Assembly (NCBI GenBank): GCA_002412765.1
Contig: DHVR01000005.1
Coordinates: 1-64,000 of the forward strand
From: Leptolinea sp. UBA5203
Lineage (GTDB): Bacteria; Chloroflexota; Anaerolineae; Anaerolineales; Anaerolineaceae
DNA: 64,000 nucleotides
Direction of reading: 5' to 3'
The notes beneath the pieces were generated by a model that ran no database searches, was not told the DNA's origin, and worked only from the letters and a program-made list of their open reading frames with translations. Both the position numbers and the translations under genes were made by a program. Position 1 is the first letter of the stretch. Each line of letters opens with the position of its first letter. This document shows positions 1 to 9,146 of the stretch, in pieces.

Positions 1-2
1 CA

Positions 3-3000
3 GGCAATGATACTTATGTCTTCGGTAATGATTGGGGTGTGGACACCCTAAGCGACAGCGCCGGAACGGATACGATCACTTTCGCCAGTCAAACTGAAGG
101 CATCAATGCCTTGATCCAGACAACAGGCATGTTGATTACAGAAGACATCAACAGCCTGACTGTCAATGGTGCCGGAATTGAAAATCTGATTGGCGGCAGC
201 GGAGACGATACCTTCCGCTTCGCCAATAACGCAGCCCTGGGCGGTACGCTGAACGGCGGTGCTGGAAACAACAGCCTGGACCTTTCAGCATACACCACCG
301 CCCGCTCCATCAATCTGAGCGGTACCGGCACCCTGAACGGCTTTGCTGGAACCGTAACAAGTACCATGGCAGCTGGATTTGATAACATCTCCATCCTCAC
401 TGGTTCAACCGCCAGTGATACGCTCAACGGCCTCAACCAGGTTTCTTCCTGGACAGTCAGTGACAGCGGCAACACCTACAATGCCAGCGGACGCACCTTG
501 AATTTCAGCAGTGTGGAAAACCTGAACGGAGGAAGTGCAGCCGATACCTTTAACTTCAGTGGTACAGGCAGCCTGGCTGGCAATATCAGCGGCGGCAGCG
601 GCAGCAACAACTTGAATTACAGCCTGTACACGGCTGGACCTGTCAGCGTAAATCTGCAAACGGCTATTGCCACCGGTTTGGGCGGCACTTTCAGCGGCAT
701 TAGTGCCTTGAGCGGTTCGAATACCATGCAGACAACCCTGGTTGGCTTGAACACCGCCAATACTTTCAATATCACTGGCGCCAACAGCGGCACCCTGAAT
801 GGCAGCTTTGCCTTTGACCATGTCGGCAATTTGAGCGGCGGTGCAGGCGCGGACAACTTTATCTTCTCCAATGGTGCCACCCTCAATGGCGGTATCCAGG
901 GGCTGGCTGGCATCGATACACTGGATTATCAGGCCTACACCACGGGTGTGAACGTCAACCTGGCTAGCAACACAGCCACAGCCAACAGCATCAGTATGAC
1001 GGTGTATGGTATCGAGAATATCGTCTCAAGTTTGGGGAACGATACCATCGTGGGGGATGCCGGGGATAACGTCATCACGGACGTGGGTGGCACGGATACC
1101 TTTGACGGCGGTGCGGGTAATGACACCTATATCTTCAATACTAACTGGGGCAGCGGGGATTTGGTCAGTGATTTGAGCGGTACGGATACGATGACCTTTG
1201 CCGGGATCAGCAGTGCATTGATCGTCAACCTTAACGCAGGTTCCTTCTCGGTTACTTCCGGCGTCAACACTGTTACCAATAGTTACGACGTGGAGTATCT
1301 GATCACCGGTTCCGGCGCGGACGAATTCAATATCAACGCATCAGCCAGTCTCAATCTGGATGGCGGGGCAGGGAATGATATCTTTGCCTTCAACAGCGGC
1401 GGCAGCCTGACAGGCAGCATCAATGGCAATACAGGCGCCAATACGTTGGATTACAGTGCTTATGCTGCCCCTGTGACTTATAACCTGCAAACTGGCGCTG
1501 TAACGGGCTTGAGCGGCACAATGAGCAATATACAAACCTTTGTTGGTAGTGCGCTGAACGATACCCTGATTGGATACGACAGCGGCTCTATCTTCAATGT
1601 AACCGGCATAAACAGCGGGAATGTCAACAGTCTGTTGGCTTTCAGCAGTGTTGAAAACCTGAATGGCGGGAGCGGTGCTGACACCATTAATATAGCCACG
1701 GCTGGATCCATTAGCGGCATCATCGACGGATTGGGCGGCAGCGATACGCTATCCTTCAGCGTAAACAGCATTGCCCGCGATATTACCATCATCGGCGCGG
1801 ATGCCAGCGGCTTCAGCGGCACGGATGCCAGCATTGGCGGCGGCTTTGTGCATATCGATCAGGTGATTGGCAGCACAGTCAGCGACAGCCTGCACGGCGT
1901 GAACAGCCCGGCCAGCTTTGCCCTAGATACCATCAATACCTACACACTGGGTGGCAACACTCTGGGCTTTGCCGGTATTGAGAATCTCTACGGCGGCTCG
2001 GGTGTGGATACCTTCACGGTTAATGGGGCGCGCACAGCCAATTTGTACGGGAATGGCGGCGCGGATATCTTTATCTTTGCCAATAATGCCATTCTGACAG
2101 GCGCAATCGATGCCAGCAGTGGATTAGACACCCTGGACTTCTCCGCATACACAACCCCGCGTGCCTTCGTATTGACAGGTACCGGATCAGTGGATGGCTT
2201 CAACGGTACCACCAGCGCCGTCAGCGGTGGATTCAGCAACGTCAATATCATTCTGGGCAGCACATCCAGCAACGCAGACTCTCTGACGGGTCTCCATACC
2301 GCCTCAGTCTTTGATTTGGCAGCCGGCACCTACACTGACACAATCAGTGCGCGAACATTGCAGTTTGTGGGTGTGGAGACGCTGGTCGGCGGCAGTGCAG
2401 CCGATACCTTCCTGATCAATGGAAATACCACCCATAACCTGAACGGCGGCGCCGGGAATGACGCGTTTGTCTTCAACAGTAATAATCAACTAAACGGCTG
2501 GATCAACGGCGGCCTGGGTTCCGATACCTTGAATTACCAGGCTTATACCGAAGCCGTAACGGTCAGTTTTGCTGCGGGAACCGCTACGGCTGTCAGTGCA
2601 GGCATCAGTGGCATCGAGAACTTCCTCGGTTCCGCCACGGCCAGCAACACCATTTATGGTGACGACAATGACAACATTCTGGTCGGCGGCGCGAGCAATG
2701 ATACCTTCTACGGCCTGGGCGGGAATGATACTTACATCCTTGGCAATGGCTGGGGTATCGATACCATCGTTGAGTACGCCAACCAGGGCAACGACACGCT
2801 GGACTTCTCTGCGGTAACGGGAACCGGAATAACCTTCAATTTCGATGGAACAACGTTTACCATAACGGGTGGAACAAGCACCGCCACTACCAACAATTAT
2901 GTTGAAAATTATCTTGGAACGGGTCAGGATGATACCTTTACCTTCAGAAACGGAGCTGTTGTTACAGGTCGGGTGGATGGCGCAGCCGGACATGACACGC

Positions 3001-5912
3001 TAGATTACACGAATTACAACAGTGCCCGCAACTTTGTCATCACCGCACTGGGTAGTGTGAATGGTTTCCAGGGAACGGAAGCCAGTATCTTGGGCGGCTT
3101 TAATAATATGGATGAACTGATGGGTACCAGTTACGCGACGGATGGTTTGACTGGCCGGAATGCTGATGCCAGCTGGAACATAACCACAGGTGTGGATGAC
3201 CTGTACAGCAGCGGCGGACGCAACCTGACCTATTCAGCCATTGAGCGCCTGACCGGCGGCAATGCGGCCGACACCTTCATCTTTGCAAATGGTGCGACGC
3301 ACGACGGCAGCATCAACGGCGGCGCTGGCACAGATCTGTTGGATTACCAGGCTTATACCAGCAGTGTGACAGTGGATCTCTTCGCTGGTACGGCTACCGG
3401 CGTGAGCGGAACCGTCAGCAATATGGAGAATGTCAACGGCGGTTCTGCGGACGACAGCTTGACCGGAAATGGCGTGGATAATGTCTTGAACGGTTACGCC
3501 GGCAACGATACGATCTACGGCTTGGGTGGAAATGACACCCTGATCGGCGGCAATGGCAATGACCAACTTTACGGCGGTGCTGGAAATGATACCTATGGCT
3601 TCAGCAATGGCTGGGGTGTGGACGATATCCACGAAACAGCCGGCGAGGGCAGCGATACGCTGGACTTCAGTGTAGTGACTGTCAACCTGACTGTTGATTT
3701 GAATGCTCTGACTGTTGTAAACGGTGGCAACCAGGTGAATTTTGTCGCAGCTATTGAAGCCTTGCAAAGCGGCAGTGGAAATGACCTGTTCAATATCAAC
3801 GCAAACCGCACCATCTCCTTGAATGGCGGCGCCGGAAATGACCAGTATGTCTATTCGGATGGCATCACCCTGAACGGCAGTATCAATGGACAGGCCGGCA
3901 CGGATACAATCAACTTTAGTACCTTCAGCACACCGCGCAATGTAGTCCTCAACGGATTAGGCTCAGTCGACGGATTCAACGGGTCAGAAAGTGCGCTCAC
4001 CGGCACCTTTAGCAATGTGGATGCGATCCTTGCATCCTCCGGAGTGGGTGATACCTTCACGGGTGCCAATCTGACCGCCACCTTTGAGTTGGACGGATCC
4101 GATCAATATCAATCCGGCGGACATAGCGTTGCCATCACTGGCTTTGAGACCTTGAATGGCGGCAGCGGCAATGATCTCTTTGAGATTATTGGCAACCGCA
4201 GCTATGCACTCAACGGCGGCAGCGGGAATGACACCTTTGCCTTCGCTGATAATGCTGTCCTAACAGGGATCCTGAACGGCCAGAGCGGTACAAACACACT
4301 GGATTACTCAAATTACACCACCAGCCGCGATATTAATTTGACCGGTTACGGCAGTGTAACAGGATTCAGTGGTATTGAGTTCAGCATCATTGGCAGCTTC
4401 ACCAATATCAATAACGTCATTGGCGGTAGTGAGAATGATGCCTTGAGCGGCACCGATGATCCGGGTCAGTGGACGATCAATACGACCGGTGGTTCCTATC
4501 TGGCGAACAATCGCACAATGACCTTCAGTAGTGTTGAAACCCTGAACGGCTCCGGATATGATGACACTTTCACCTTCACCGATGGTGCAGTGGTCAGCGG
4601 CTCCATTGACGGACGTGGCGGCAGCGATACCTTGAACTTCACTCAGTACACCACCGGCATTGTGGCAACTCTGTTGAATGGCGACGTTAATGTGATTCTG
4701 GCCGGTGTAACCAGTATCGAAAACATCATCGGCGGTAGCGGAAATGACAGCCTGACTGGCAATAATGGTGACAACCAGTTGGATGGGGGCGCCGGGGATG
4801 ACAACATCGAAGGGTTAGGCGGGAATGACACATTGCGCAGCGGCACTGGCAACAACAGTGTCTCAGGTGGCGATGGCGATGACATTATCTTCAGCGGAAA
4901 CGGAACCAATATATTATATGGCGGTGATGGATACGATATTGGTTATATTATCATCGGCAGTGATTATTCCGTACCTTTGAATGACATTGAAAGCCTGCTG
5001 GTTTATGTACCGCCGGTGACACCCGATGATGGGACTCAGCATGGTGGTGGTACTTCACCTGAGTTGCCCAAACCGTACAGGGTCCTGATTGTCCCTGTCG
5101 AGAGCGGCGAAAATGTCACCTTATTGGCCGCCGGATATGATGCCATGATCCTACGCTTACCGGAAGGCAACCAGGTCTTCTTCTCCTTCCTGGATGGAAC
5201 CACTGCAACCTTGAGCATGTACAGTATGCAGGACTTCCCCGTGTCCTATCCTACGGGTACCAAGCTCATTTATGGGCTGAGCATCCAATTGATGCGCGGT
5301 GGTCAGAACGTGGAACAAACCAGCGATGGCATGTTGATTTCCTTTGTTGTGCCATTCGGTTTTGACTATCATGATTTGATGATCGCCTTCTGGGACGAAG
5401 CCTTGCAGACCTGGGTGGAGATTCCGTCGTACTATACGGCAGCCAGCAGCACAGATGAGAAGAATCGTCTGTCGGCCAGAGTCTTCCGTACAGGGCGCTA
5501 CATTTTGGCCTTGCGATCAGATCATCAAAAAATGGACAGTAACGATTTATTTGTCTCCTTGACCCTGGCCAACGGTGAGGTTGTACACATGGCATGCAGC
5601 GGCGCTGGATCCTTGATCGCTACACCCCAGGCATTAGGCAATTTGGATAATCTGTCCCTTGAAGGAGAAGCCATTGCGGCATTCACAGTTCATGCCAGCG
5701 AGCCAACCCAGACGGATGTACCTGCTGCCGGTGAAGAAGAATTGAAATACTTATTCCCGGTCACCGGTGGATCAGGAATGGATGAGTACAGAATTATGTA
5801 CCAGCCTGAAGGTCTTGATAATTGGTTCGAAGTTGATAACTCCATCTGCTCTGAGGAGAACTTAAAGGCTTTCACAGATCAGGGTGGTACGTATGTGTTG
5901 ATTCTGAAATAG
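3..5912 (+). CDS. Giant RTX-like calcium-binding repeat protein, 5' end outside window
   Basis: The reading frame is already open at the left edge (first full codon at base 3), so the gene starts upstream; 1969 residues are visible. Most of it is a long array of glycine/aspartate-rich units with hemolysin-type calcium-binding motifs such as GGAGNDTY, GGSGNDTF and GGNGNDQLYGGAGNDTY. These alternate with roughly 150-residue beta-rich segments that recur many times (for example TLDYSAYTT..., FxFxNGAxLxGxINGxxGxDTL). After about residue 1670 the repeats stop, and a 300-residue non-repetitive tail follows a proline-rich linker. Proteins of this type are usually secreted or surface-attached and fold in calcium; that is family knowledge. 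A role in adhesion or as a surface layer is inference. No protease or lipase domain is visible in this part. The secretion signal would be upstream, or in the tail if type I-like. Confidence 0.85.
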   Translation, partial: GNDTYVFGNDWGVDTLSDSAGTDTITFASQTEGINALIQTTGMLITEDINSLTVNGAGIENLIGGSGDDTFRFANNAALGGTLNGGAGNNSLDLSAYTTARSINLSGTGTLNGFAGTVTSTMAAGFDNISILTGSTASDTLNGLNQVSSWTVSDSGNTYNASGRTLNFSSVENLNGGSAADTFNFSGTGSLAGNISGGSGSNNLNYSLYTAGPVSVNLQTAIATGLGGTFSGISALSGSNTMQTTLVGLNTANTFNITGANSGTLNGSFAFDHVGNLSGGAGADNFIFSNGATLNGGIQGLAGIDTLDYQAYTTGVNVNLASNTATANSISMTVYGIENIVSSLGNDTIVGDAGDNVITDVGGTDTFDGGAGNDTYIFNTNWGSGDLVSDLSGTDTMTFAGISSALIVNLNAGSFSVTSGVNTVTNSYDVEYLITGSGADEFNINASASLNLDGGAGNDIFAFNSGGSLTGSINGNTGANTLDYSAYAAPVTYNLQTGAVTGLSGTMSNIQTFVGSALNDTLIGYDSGSIFNVTGINSGNVNSLLAFSSVENLNGGSGADTINIATAGSISGIIDGLGGSDTLSFSVNSIARDITIIGADASGFSGTDASIGGGFVHIDQVIGSTVSDSLHGVNSPASFALDTINTYTLGGNTLGFAGIENLYGGSGVDTFTVNGARTANLYGNGGADIFIFANNAILTGAIDASSGLDTLDFSAYTTPRAFVLTGTGSVDGFNGTTSAVSGGFSNVNIILGSTSSNADSLTGLHTASVFDLAAGTYTDTISARTLQFVGVETLVGGSAADTFLINGNTTHNLNGGAGNDAFVFNSNNQLNGWINGGLGSDTLNYQAYTEAVTVSFAAGTATAVSAGISGIENFLGSATASNTIYGDDNDNILVGGASNDTFYGLGGNDTYILGNGWGIDTIVEYANQGNDTLDFSAVTGTGITFNFDGTTFTITGGTSTATTNNYVENYLGTGQDDTFTFRNGAVVTGRVDGAAGHDTLDYTNYNSARNFVITALGSVNGFQGTEASILGGFNNMDELMGTSYATDGLTGRNADASWNITTGVDDLYSSGGRNLTYSAIERLTGGNAADTFIFANGATHDGSINGGAGTDLLDYQAYTSSVTVDLFAGTATGVSGTVSNMENVNGGSADDSLTGNGVDNVLNGYAGNDTIYGLGGNDTLIGGNGNDQLYGGAGNDTYGFSNGWGVDDIHETAGEGSDTLDFSVVTVNLTVDLNALTVVNGGNQVNFVAAIEALQSGSGNDLFNINANRTISLNGGAGNDQYVYSDGITLNGSINGQAGTDTINFSTFSTPRNVVLNGLGSVDGFNGSESALTGTFSNVDAILASSGVGDTFTGANLTATFELDGSDQYQSGGHSVAITGFETLNGGSGNDLFEIIGNRSYALNGGSGNDTFAFADNAVLTGILNGQSGTNTLDYSNYTTSRDINLTGYGSVTGFSGIEFSIIGSFTNINNVIGGSENDALSGTDDPGQWTINTTGGSYLANNRTMTFSSVETLNGSGYDDTFTFTDGAVVSGSIDGRGGSDTLNFTQYTTGIVATLLNGDVNVILAGVTSIENIIGGSGNDSLTGNNGDNQLDGGAGDDNIEGLGGNDTLRSGTGNNSVSGGDGDDIIFSGNGTNILYGGDGYDIGYIIIGSDYSVPLNDIESLLVYVPPVTPDDGTQHGGGTSPELPKPYRVLIVPVESGENVTLLAAGYDAMILRLPEGNQVFFSFLDGTTATLSMYSMQDFPVSYPTGTKLIYGLSIQLMRGGQNVEQTSDGMLISFVVPFGFDYHDLMIAFWDEALQTWVEIPSYYTAASSTDEKNRLSARVFRTGRYILALRSDHQKMDSNDLFVSLTLANGEVVHMACSGAGSLIATPQALGNLDNLSLEGEAIAAFTVHASEPTQTDVPAAGEEELKYLFPVTGGSGMDEYRIMYQPEGLDNWFEVDNSICSEENLKAFTDQGGTYVLILK

Positions 5913-5985
5913 GAAAAAGATGTCCTGAGTTGTTACATGGAACTTGAAGGTAAACAATATAGCAGAAAACCTTGTTTTGATATTG

Positions 5986-6049
5986 GGTGAGTCTAAGATT
6001 TTTTTGGGCGGTAATCAAACCCAAACATCTCTTCTGACTCACCTTTTTT
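5986..6049 (+). terminator. Possible intrinsic terminator of the RTX-like gene
   Basis: GGTGAGTC at 5986-5993 is exactly complementary to GACTCACC at 6036-6043, which is followed directly by six T. The enclosed sequence contains a second, nested TTTGGG/CCCAAA pair. It lies 74 bases after the stop codon. The loop is longer than in a typical terminator, so confidence is moderate. The rest of 5913-6328 is A+T-rich and shows no gene; its second half belongs to the inverted repeat described separately. Confidence 0.5.
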
Positions 6050-6328
6050 GATTTATGGTATGAGACTGAAAAAATTATTATAGTTTTCAGAAATTTGTCT
6101 TCTATTTTTCATTTTACATAATAAATATCTTGCAATAAGCTACCCGCATATAAGTGAAGAATTTAATAAATCTAGTCGATGTTAACAATACTCACCCACC
6201 AAAAATGAGTTTGGTAAATGGGGGTTTTTCAGTTTAGATTATTTTTACTCAAACTTACACAAAATTAATGCAATCCACATTGTGTTAACAAACATAAATC
6301 AGCATAATATAGTCAAAGGAGAAAAATT

Positions 6329-6577
6329 ATGGAGTCATTATCTGGCCTTCTTGGCGCGTTAGCTTGGTTGGGAAGTGTTCTGGTCTTATTTCGCTTGTTT
6401 CAACGAAAAGGATTATTTCACGGATTCCTTGGTTTGATCTTCCCCATCTATCCATTTTTCTGGGGCATTAAACACTGGGGAAATCCTGAATATAAAGTAA
6501 AAAACGGGATGATCTTGTGGTTGATTATTGGTGCAGTTGCTGCCATTCTCAACTTCATTCTTAACTCAGCAGCTTGA
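6329..6577 (+). CDS. Small integral membrane protein, 82 aa, function unknown
   Basis: The start is well supported by AAAGGAG seven bases upstream of the ATG. The product has a hydrophobic N-terminal segment (about residues 5-22), a second one containing GLIFPIYPFFWGIKHW (about 30-46) and a third near the C-terminus (about 60-78), so it is nearly all membrane. I do not recognise a named family. A decayed homologue with three single-base deletions lies at 15073-15327 in the inverted repeat. This argues that the 6329 copy is the functional one and that the gene is real. It is followed by a terminator-like hairpin, so it may be its own transcription unit ahead of the next membrane genes. Confidence 0.75.
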   Translation: MESLSGLLGALAWLGSVLVLFRLFQRKGLFHGFLGLIFPIYPFFWGIKHWGNPEYKVKNGMILWLIIGAVAAILNFILNSAA

Positions 6578-6590
6578 ATTTCGATAACGC

Positions 6591-6640
6591 CCAATCTCAC
6601 TTTCAAAATGCACTGCTTAATGGTGAGGTTCGGTTTTTTT
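6591..6640 (+). terminator. Intrinsic terminator after the 82-aa membrane protein gene
   Basis: CCAATCTCAC (6591-6600) pairs, with one G-U, with GTGAGGTT downstream, followed by CGG and seven T (6634-6640). The equivalent hairpin is retained in the decayed inverted copy near 15010-15070, where it is also followed by a T-run when read on the minus strand. Confidence 0.55.
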
Positions 6641-6691
6641 GATTAAATGTGTCTTTCTTTAATAATTGATAATTAATGAGGAAAATGAATT

Positions 6692-7345
6692 ATGGAAAAT
6701 GAATCTGGAAACCGCTTCCTGGAAACGGCAGTCGCGATTCTCATTGCGGTTGTGGTTGCCATTGGGGCATTGGTTAGTTGGCGCGCCTCGGTCATTGATG
6801 ATGGTGCTGGGGATGCCGATTACGCTGGTCTGCATTCGGCTGTTTATTCAGTCCGTGCTGAGGCATTAAACTCGGTCAATGCTTACGAGTCCTATGGAAA
6901 TTATGTTAATTATTTGCGTAACAACCGTATGGCTGAGTTGCTCTCTGAAGATTTAGAGACTCTTCCTGAAGACGAACAGGATGCTTACTATCAACAGATG
7001 AAGATTGCTACCGATATGGCAGATGCTAATCGCGATATGTTTGAGACCCAATATCTCAATCGTGACGGTTCTTATTCGGTTAAGCGGCAGATGGGTGTAT
7101 TGTGGGCGGATGCAGCCAAAGAGAATGATTTGAATTATCAAAATCAATTCGATGAAGCCGATAAAGGCAGGGCCCGTACAAGACTACTCTTGATATCAGT
7201 TATGATCTTAACCATTGCTACGGTCTTTTATGCCCTGGTGGAATCCTTTGAAGGTCGTGCAAAAACGATTATGGTAGCTGCAGGATCCGTGATCGCTATA
7301 GCCGGTGTCGTTATGGCTGTGCTTGTGCAGTTTGGTGTTTGGTAG
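6692..7345 (+). CDS. Membrane protein with one N-terminal and two C-terminal membrane helices, 217 aa
   Basis: A GAGGAAAATGAATT ribosome-binding region precedes the ATG. The protein has a membrane helix at about residues 9-28 (TAVAILIAVVVAIGALVSW), then a 130-residue acidic, helix-forming domain rich in Tyr, Asn, Glu and Asp. It closes with two helices (about 164-181 and 190-214). The next gene has the same plan over its first 200 residues, with the same position of the N-terminal helix, so the two look like tandem paralogues. No enzymatic motif is visible. The first 44 codons are duplicated, with stops and frameshifts, at 14841-14969. Function unknown; it is likely co-expressed with the TPR protein that starts 10 bases after its stop. 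Confidence 0.8.
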   Translation: MENESGNRFLETAVAILIAVVVAIGALVSWRASVIDDGAGDADYAGLHSAVYSVRAEALNSVNAYESYGNYVNYLRNNRMAELLSEDLETLPEDEQDAYYQQMKIATDMADANRDMFETQYLNRDGSYSVKRQMGVLWADAAKENDLNYQNQFDEADKGRARTRLLLISVMILTIATVFYALVESFEGRAKTIMVAAGSVIAIAGVVMAVLVQFGVW

Positions 7346-7355
7346 GAGTACTCCC

Positions 7356-9041
7356 ATGACAGAAAATACACAACAACCCGAAAAATATAATTTTAACAAT
7401 ATCATTGCGGTATTGATCGCGTTAGTTACTTTGATGGCTGCTTTGGTGGCCTACGTTCAAAGCGATGCCAGCGGACGGGATGATCAGGCTAACCGGGACG
7501 GCATGCGTTATATGCTCGAATCCTTTGGCAGCCAGATCAGCGGAGATTCTCGCGTTAATTTTGATTACAATGTTGCCTACCAAGCTTATTATGAATATGG
7601 TTTACTGGCAAGTTCTGCTGAAAACCGCGGCGATGATCTGTTATTTGAAAATTACAGCCAATTGGCTGATGAGATGACTCAACTCAGCCCAATGCTGCAG
7701 GCTCCTTATTATGATCCCTCAGTGGATGATGGCCCGAATGTTTCGTTGTATGAATCGGATGTCTATCTGGTAAAAATCACCTCCTTGTTTGAAAAATTCA
7801 TTGCTGCAGCAGCCGTGAAGGACGCCTGGGATTTTAAAGCCAATACTTATATTGTTCACCTGACCTTGTTGGCTGTTTCCTTGTTCTTGTTTGGCCTATC
7901 CACGGCCATTTCCAATGAGCGAACGCGCTGGATATTTGCTGGCGGCGGTTCCTTGATTGCATTGATCGCCATGATTTGGGCAATTAGTATCTATGCAAAA
8001 CCCGTGTTCGATGTTCGTGAGCAGGGGGACGCGATTGATCAGTATGCAGCAGGTGTTGGTTTGGCTTATCAGGATCGCTATGATGAAGCCATCACTGCGT
8101 TTGATAATGCCCTGACGGCTTATCCCAAGTATGCCAATGCTCTGACTGAACGTGCCAATGCCCAATACGCACTGGGTGAATATGAGCTGGCTATTGCTGA
8201 TTATGAAAATGCCATTGCTGCTGGTGATAAGAATCCCAATACGATGGGCATGTTGGCGTATCAATATCACTTGATTGGCGATTTTGAGAATGCCATTGCC
8301 ATGGATCGCAGAGCATTGGAAATTGCTCCGGATGAATTATGGCTTAAATTTGACCTTGGTTTGAATCTGATGTTAAATGATCAGATTGAAGAAGCTCGTG
8401 CTGTATACCAGGAAGGTATCGATGCTGCAGTTGCCAAAGTTACGGAAGCCAAGGCTGCCGGTAGTGAAGCGCCTTCTTATGTGTGGTACGGTATGAATGA
8501 TGGCGCTGATATGTTGGATAGCGTGATGATTACGATTGAAAACGGTGACGGTGAACCACCAGTCGAAAGTATCACCAATCCGGACGAAGTATATGCTGCC
8601 GGTGAAGAAATGTTGATTCGACTCAAGAGTACTGCTGCGGCCCTGGAATACACCGGTGCTGCTCCTGAAGGTGAGTTGACAGCTACCATATCACCTTTCT
8701 CCATTGTGGTGCCTGAATATGATGAGAACGGAGAATTTGTTTCTTATTCAGAACCTGCGGATGAGTTCGCCTATGGGATTGATGAGTTCAGCGTTCTGTT
8801 TGATTACACCGGCATGCCGGAGGGTAAGGATATTCTCTTCAAACTATATATTAATGGCGAAGAGGATCCATCCTGGCGAATTTTACAACCCTGGGATTTA
8901 GGTGTAGATGGCAATGCTGAAATTCCAGTCAGTTATGCCTATAGCGACACGTTCGTCTTTGATGCGGGTCAGTATGTGATTGAAATGTATGTGGATAATC
9001 ATTTGGCACAGCGGGGATGGTTCTTCATTACTGAAGAATAA
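7356..9041 (+). CDS. Membrane-anchored TPR protein, 561 aa
   Basis: The ATG at 7356 follows TAGGAG, in which the upstream gene's stop overlaps the ribosome-binding site; this start is preferred over in-frame upstream codons. The N-terminal 200 residues match the plan of the preceding protein: a helix near residues 12-33, a tyrosine-rich soluble part, and two helices near 160-215. A block of about four tetratricopeptide repeats follows (about 225-350, e.g. DRYDEAITAFDNALTAYP, GEYELAIADYENAI). A C-terminal beta-rich domain of about 170 residues contains DEFSVLFDYTGMPEG and ends in a WFFITEE tail. TPRs are protein-interaction modules, so a scaffold in a membrane complex with the 217-residue paralogue is a reasonable inference. 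The beta domain is not one I can name. Confidence 0.8.
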   Translation: MTENTQQPEKYNFNNIIAVLIALVTLMAALVAYVQSDASGRDDQANRDGMRYMLESFGSQISGDSRVNFDYNVAYQAYYEYGLLASSAENRGDDLLFENYSQLADEMTQLSPMLQAPYYDPSVDDGPNVSLYESDVYLVKITSLFEKFIAAAAVKDAWDFKANTYIVHLTLLAVSLFLFGLSTAISNERTRWIFAGGGSLIALIAMIWAISIYAKPVFDVREQGDAIDQYAAGVGLAYQDRYDEAITAFDNALTAYPKYANALTERANAQYALGEYELAIADYENAIAAGDKNPNTMGMLAYQYHLIGDFENAIAMDRRALEIAPDELWLKFDLGLNLMLNDQIEEARAVYQEGIDAAVAKVTEAKAAGSEAPSYVWYGMNDGADMLDSVMITIENGDGEPPVESITNPDEVYAAGEEMLIRLKSTAAALEYTGAAPEGELTATISPFSIVVPEYDENGEFVSYSEPADEFAYGIDEFSVLFDYTGMPEGKDILFKLYINGEEDPSWRILQPWDLGVDGNAEIPVSYAYSDTFVFDAGQYVIEMYVDNHLAQRGWFFITEE

Positions 9042-9087
9042 TGGCGATTTGCATGAAAACCATTTTTTGATTATATTTAGAGGATAA

Positions 9088-9123
9088 TTACTGAGGCCAG
9101 TCCGGAAGGATTGACCTCAGTAA
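9088..9123 (+). promoter_or_regulatory. Strong hairpin immediately upstream of the AIM24-family gene
   Basis: TTACTGAGG and CCTCAGTAA form a perfect nine-pair outer stem. An inner stem CAGTCC/GGATTG closes a GGAA tetraloop. No T-run follows, so it does not look like a plain terminator. It ends 23 bases before the ATG at 9147, in the presumed 5' untranslated region. It could stabilise or process the mRNA between the TPR gene and the AIM24 gene. Role inferred only. Confidence 0.45.
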
Positions 9124-9146
9124 GATGTAGAGGCGAGGAGATCAGT

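Larger units (their letters stand above)
6174..6822. repeat. Inverted repeat, intact arm (partner at 14841-15490)
   Basis: This segment covers the upstream region and whole of the 82-residue membrane protein gene, and the first 44 codons of the next gene. It recurs in inverted orientation at 14841-15490 with many scattered substitutions and single-base gaps. Shared landmarks include the leader sequence around ATTTTTACTCAAACTTAC, the AGTCAAAGGAGAAAAATT ribosome-binding region, and the hairpin between the two genes. Homology stops abruptly after GATGCCGATTA. The two arms bracket about 8 kb. Confidence 0.85.

Noticed and set aside
89..5875. Numerous minus-strand open frames of 60-177 codons across the RTX-like gene
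   Set aside because: They are antisense to a repeat-rich gene and have repetitive low-complexity products without binding sites; they arise from the biased repeat composition.
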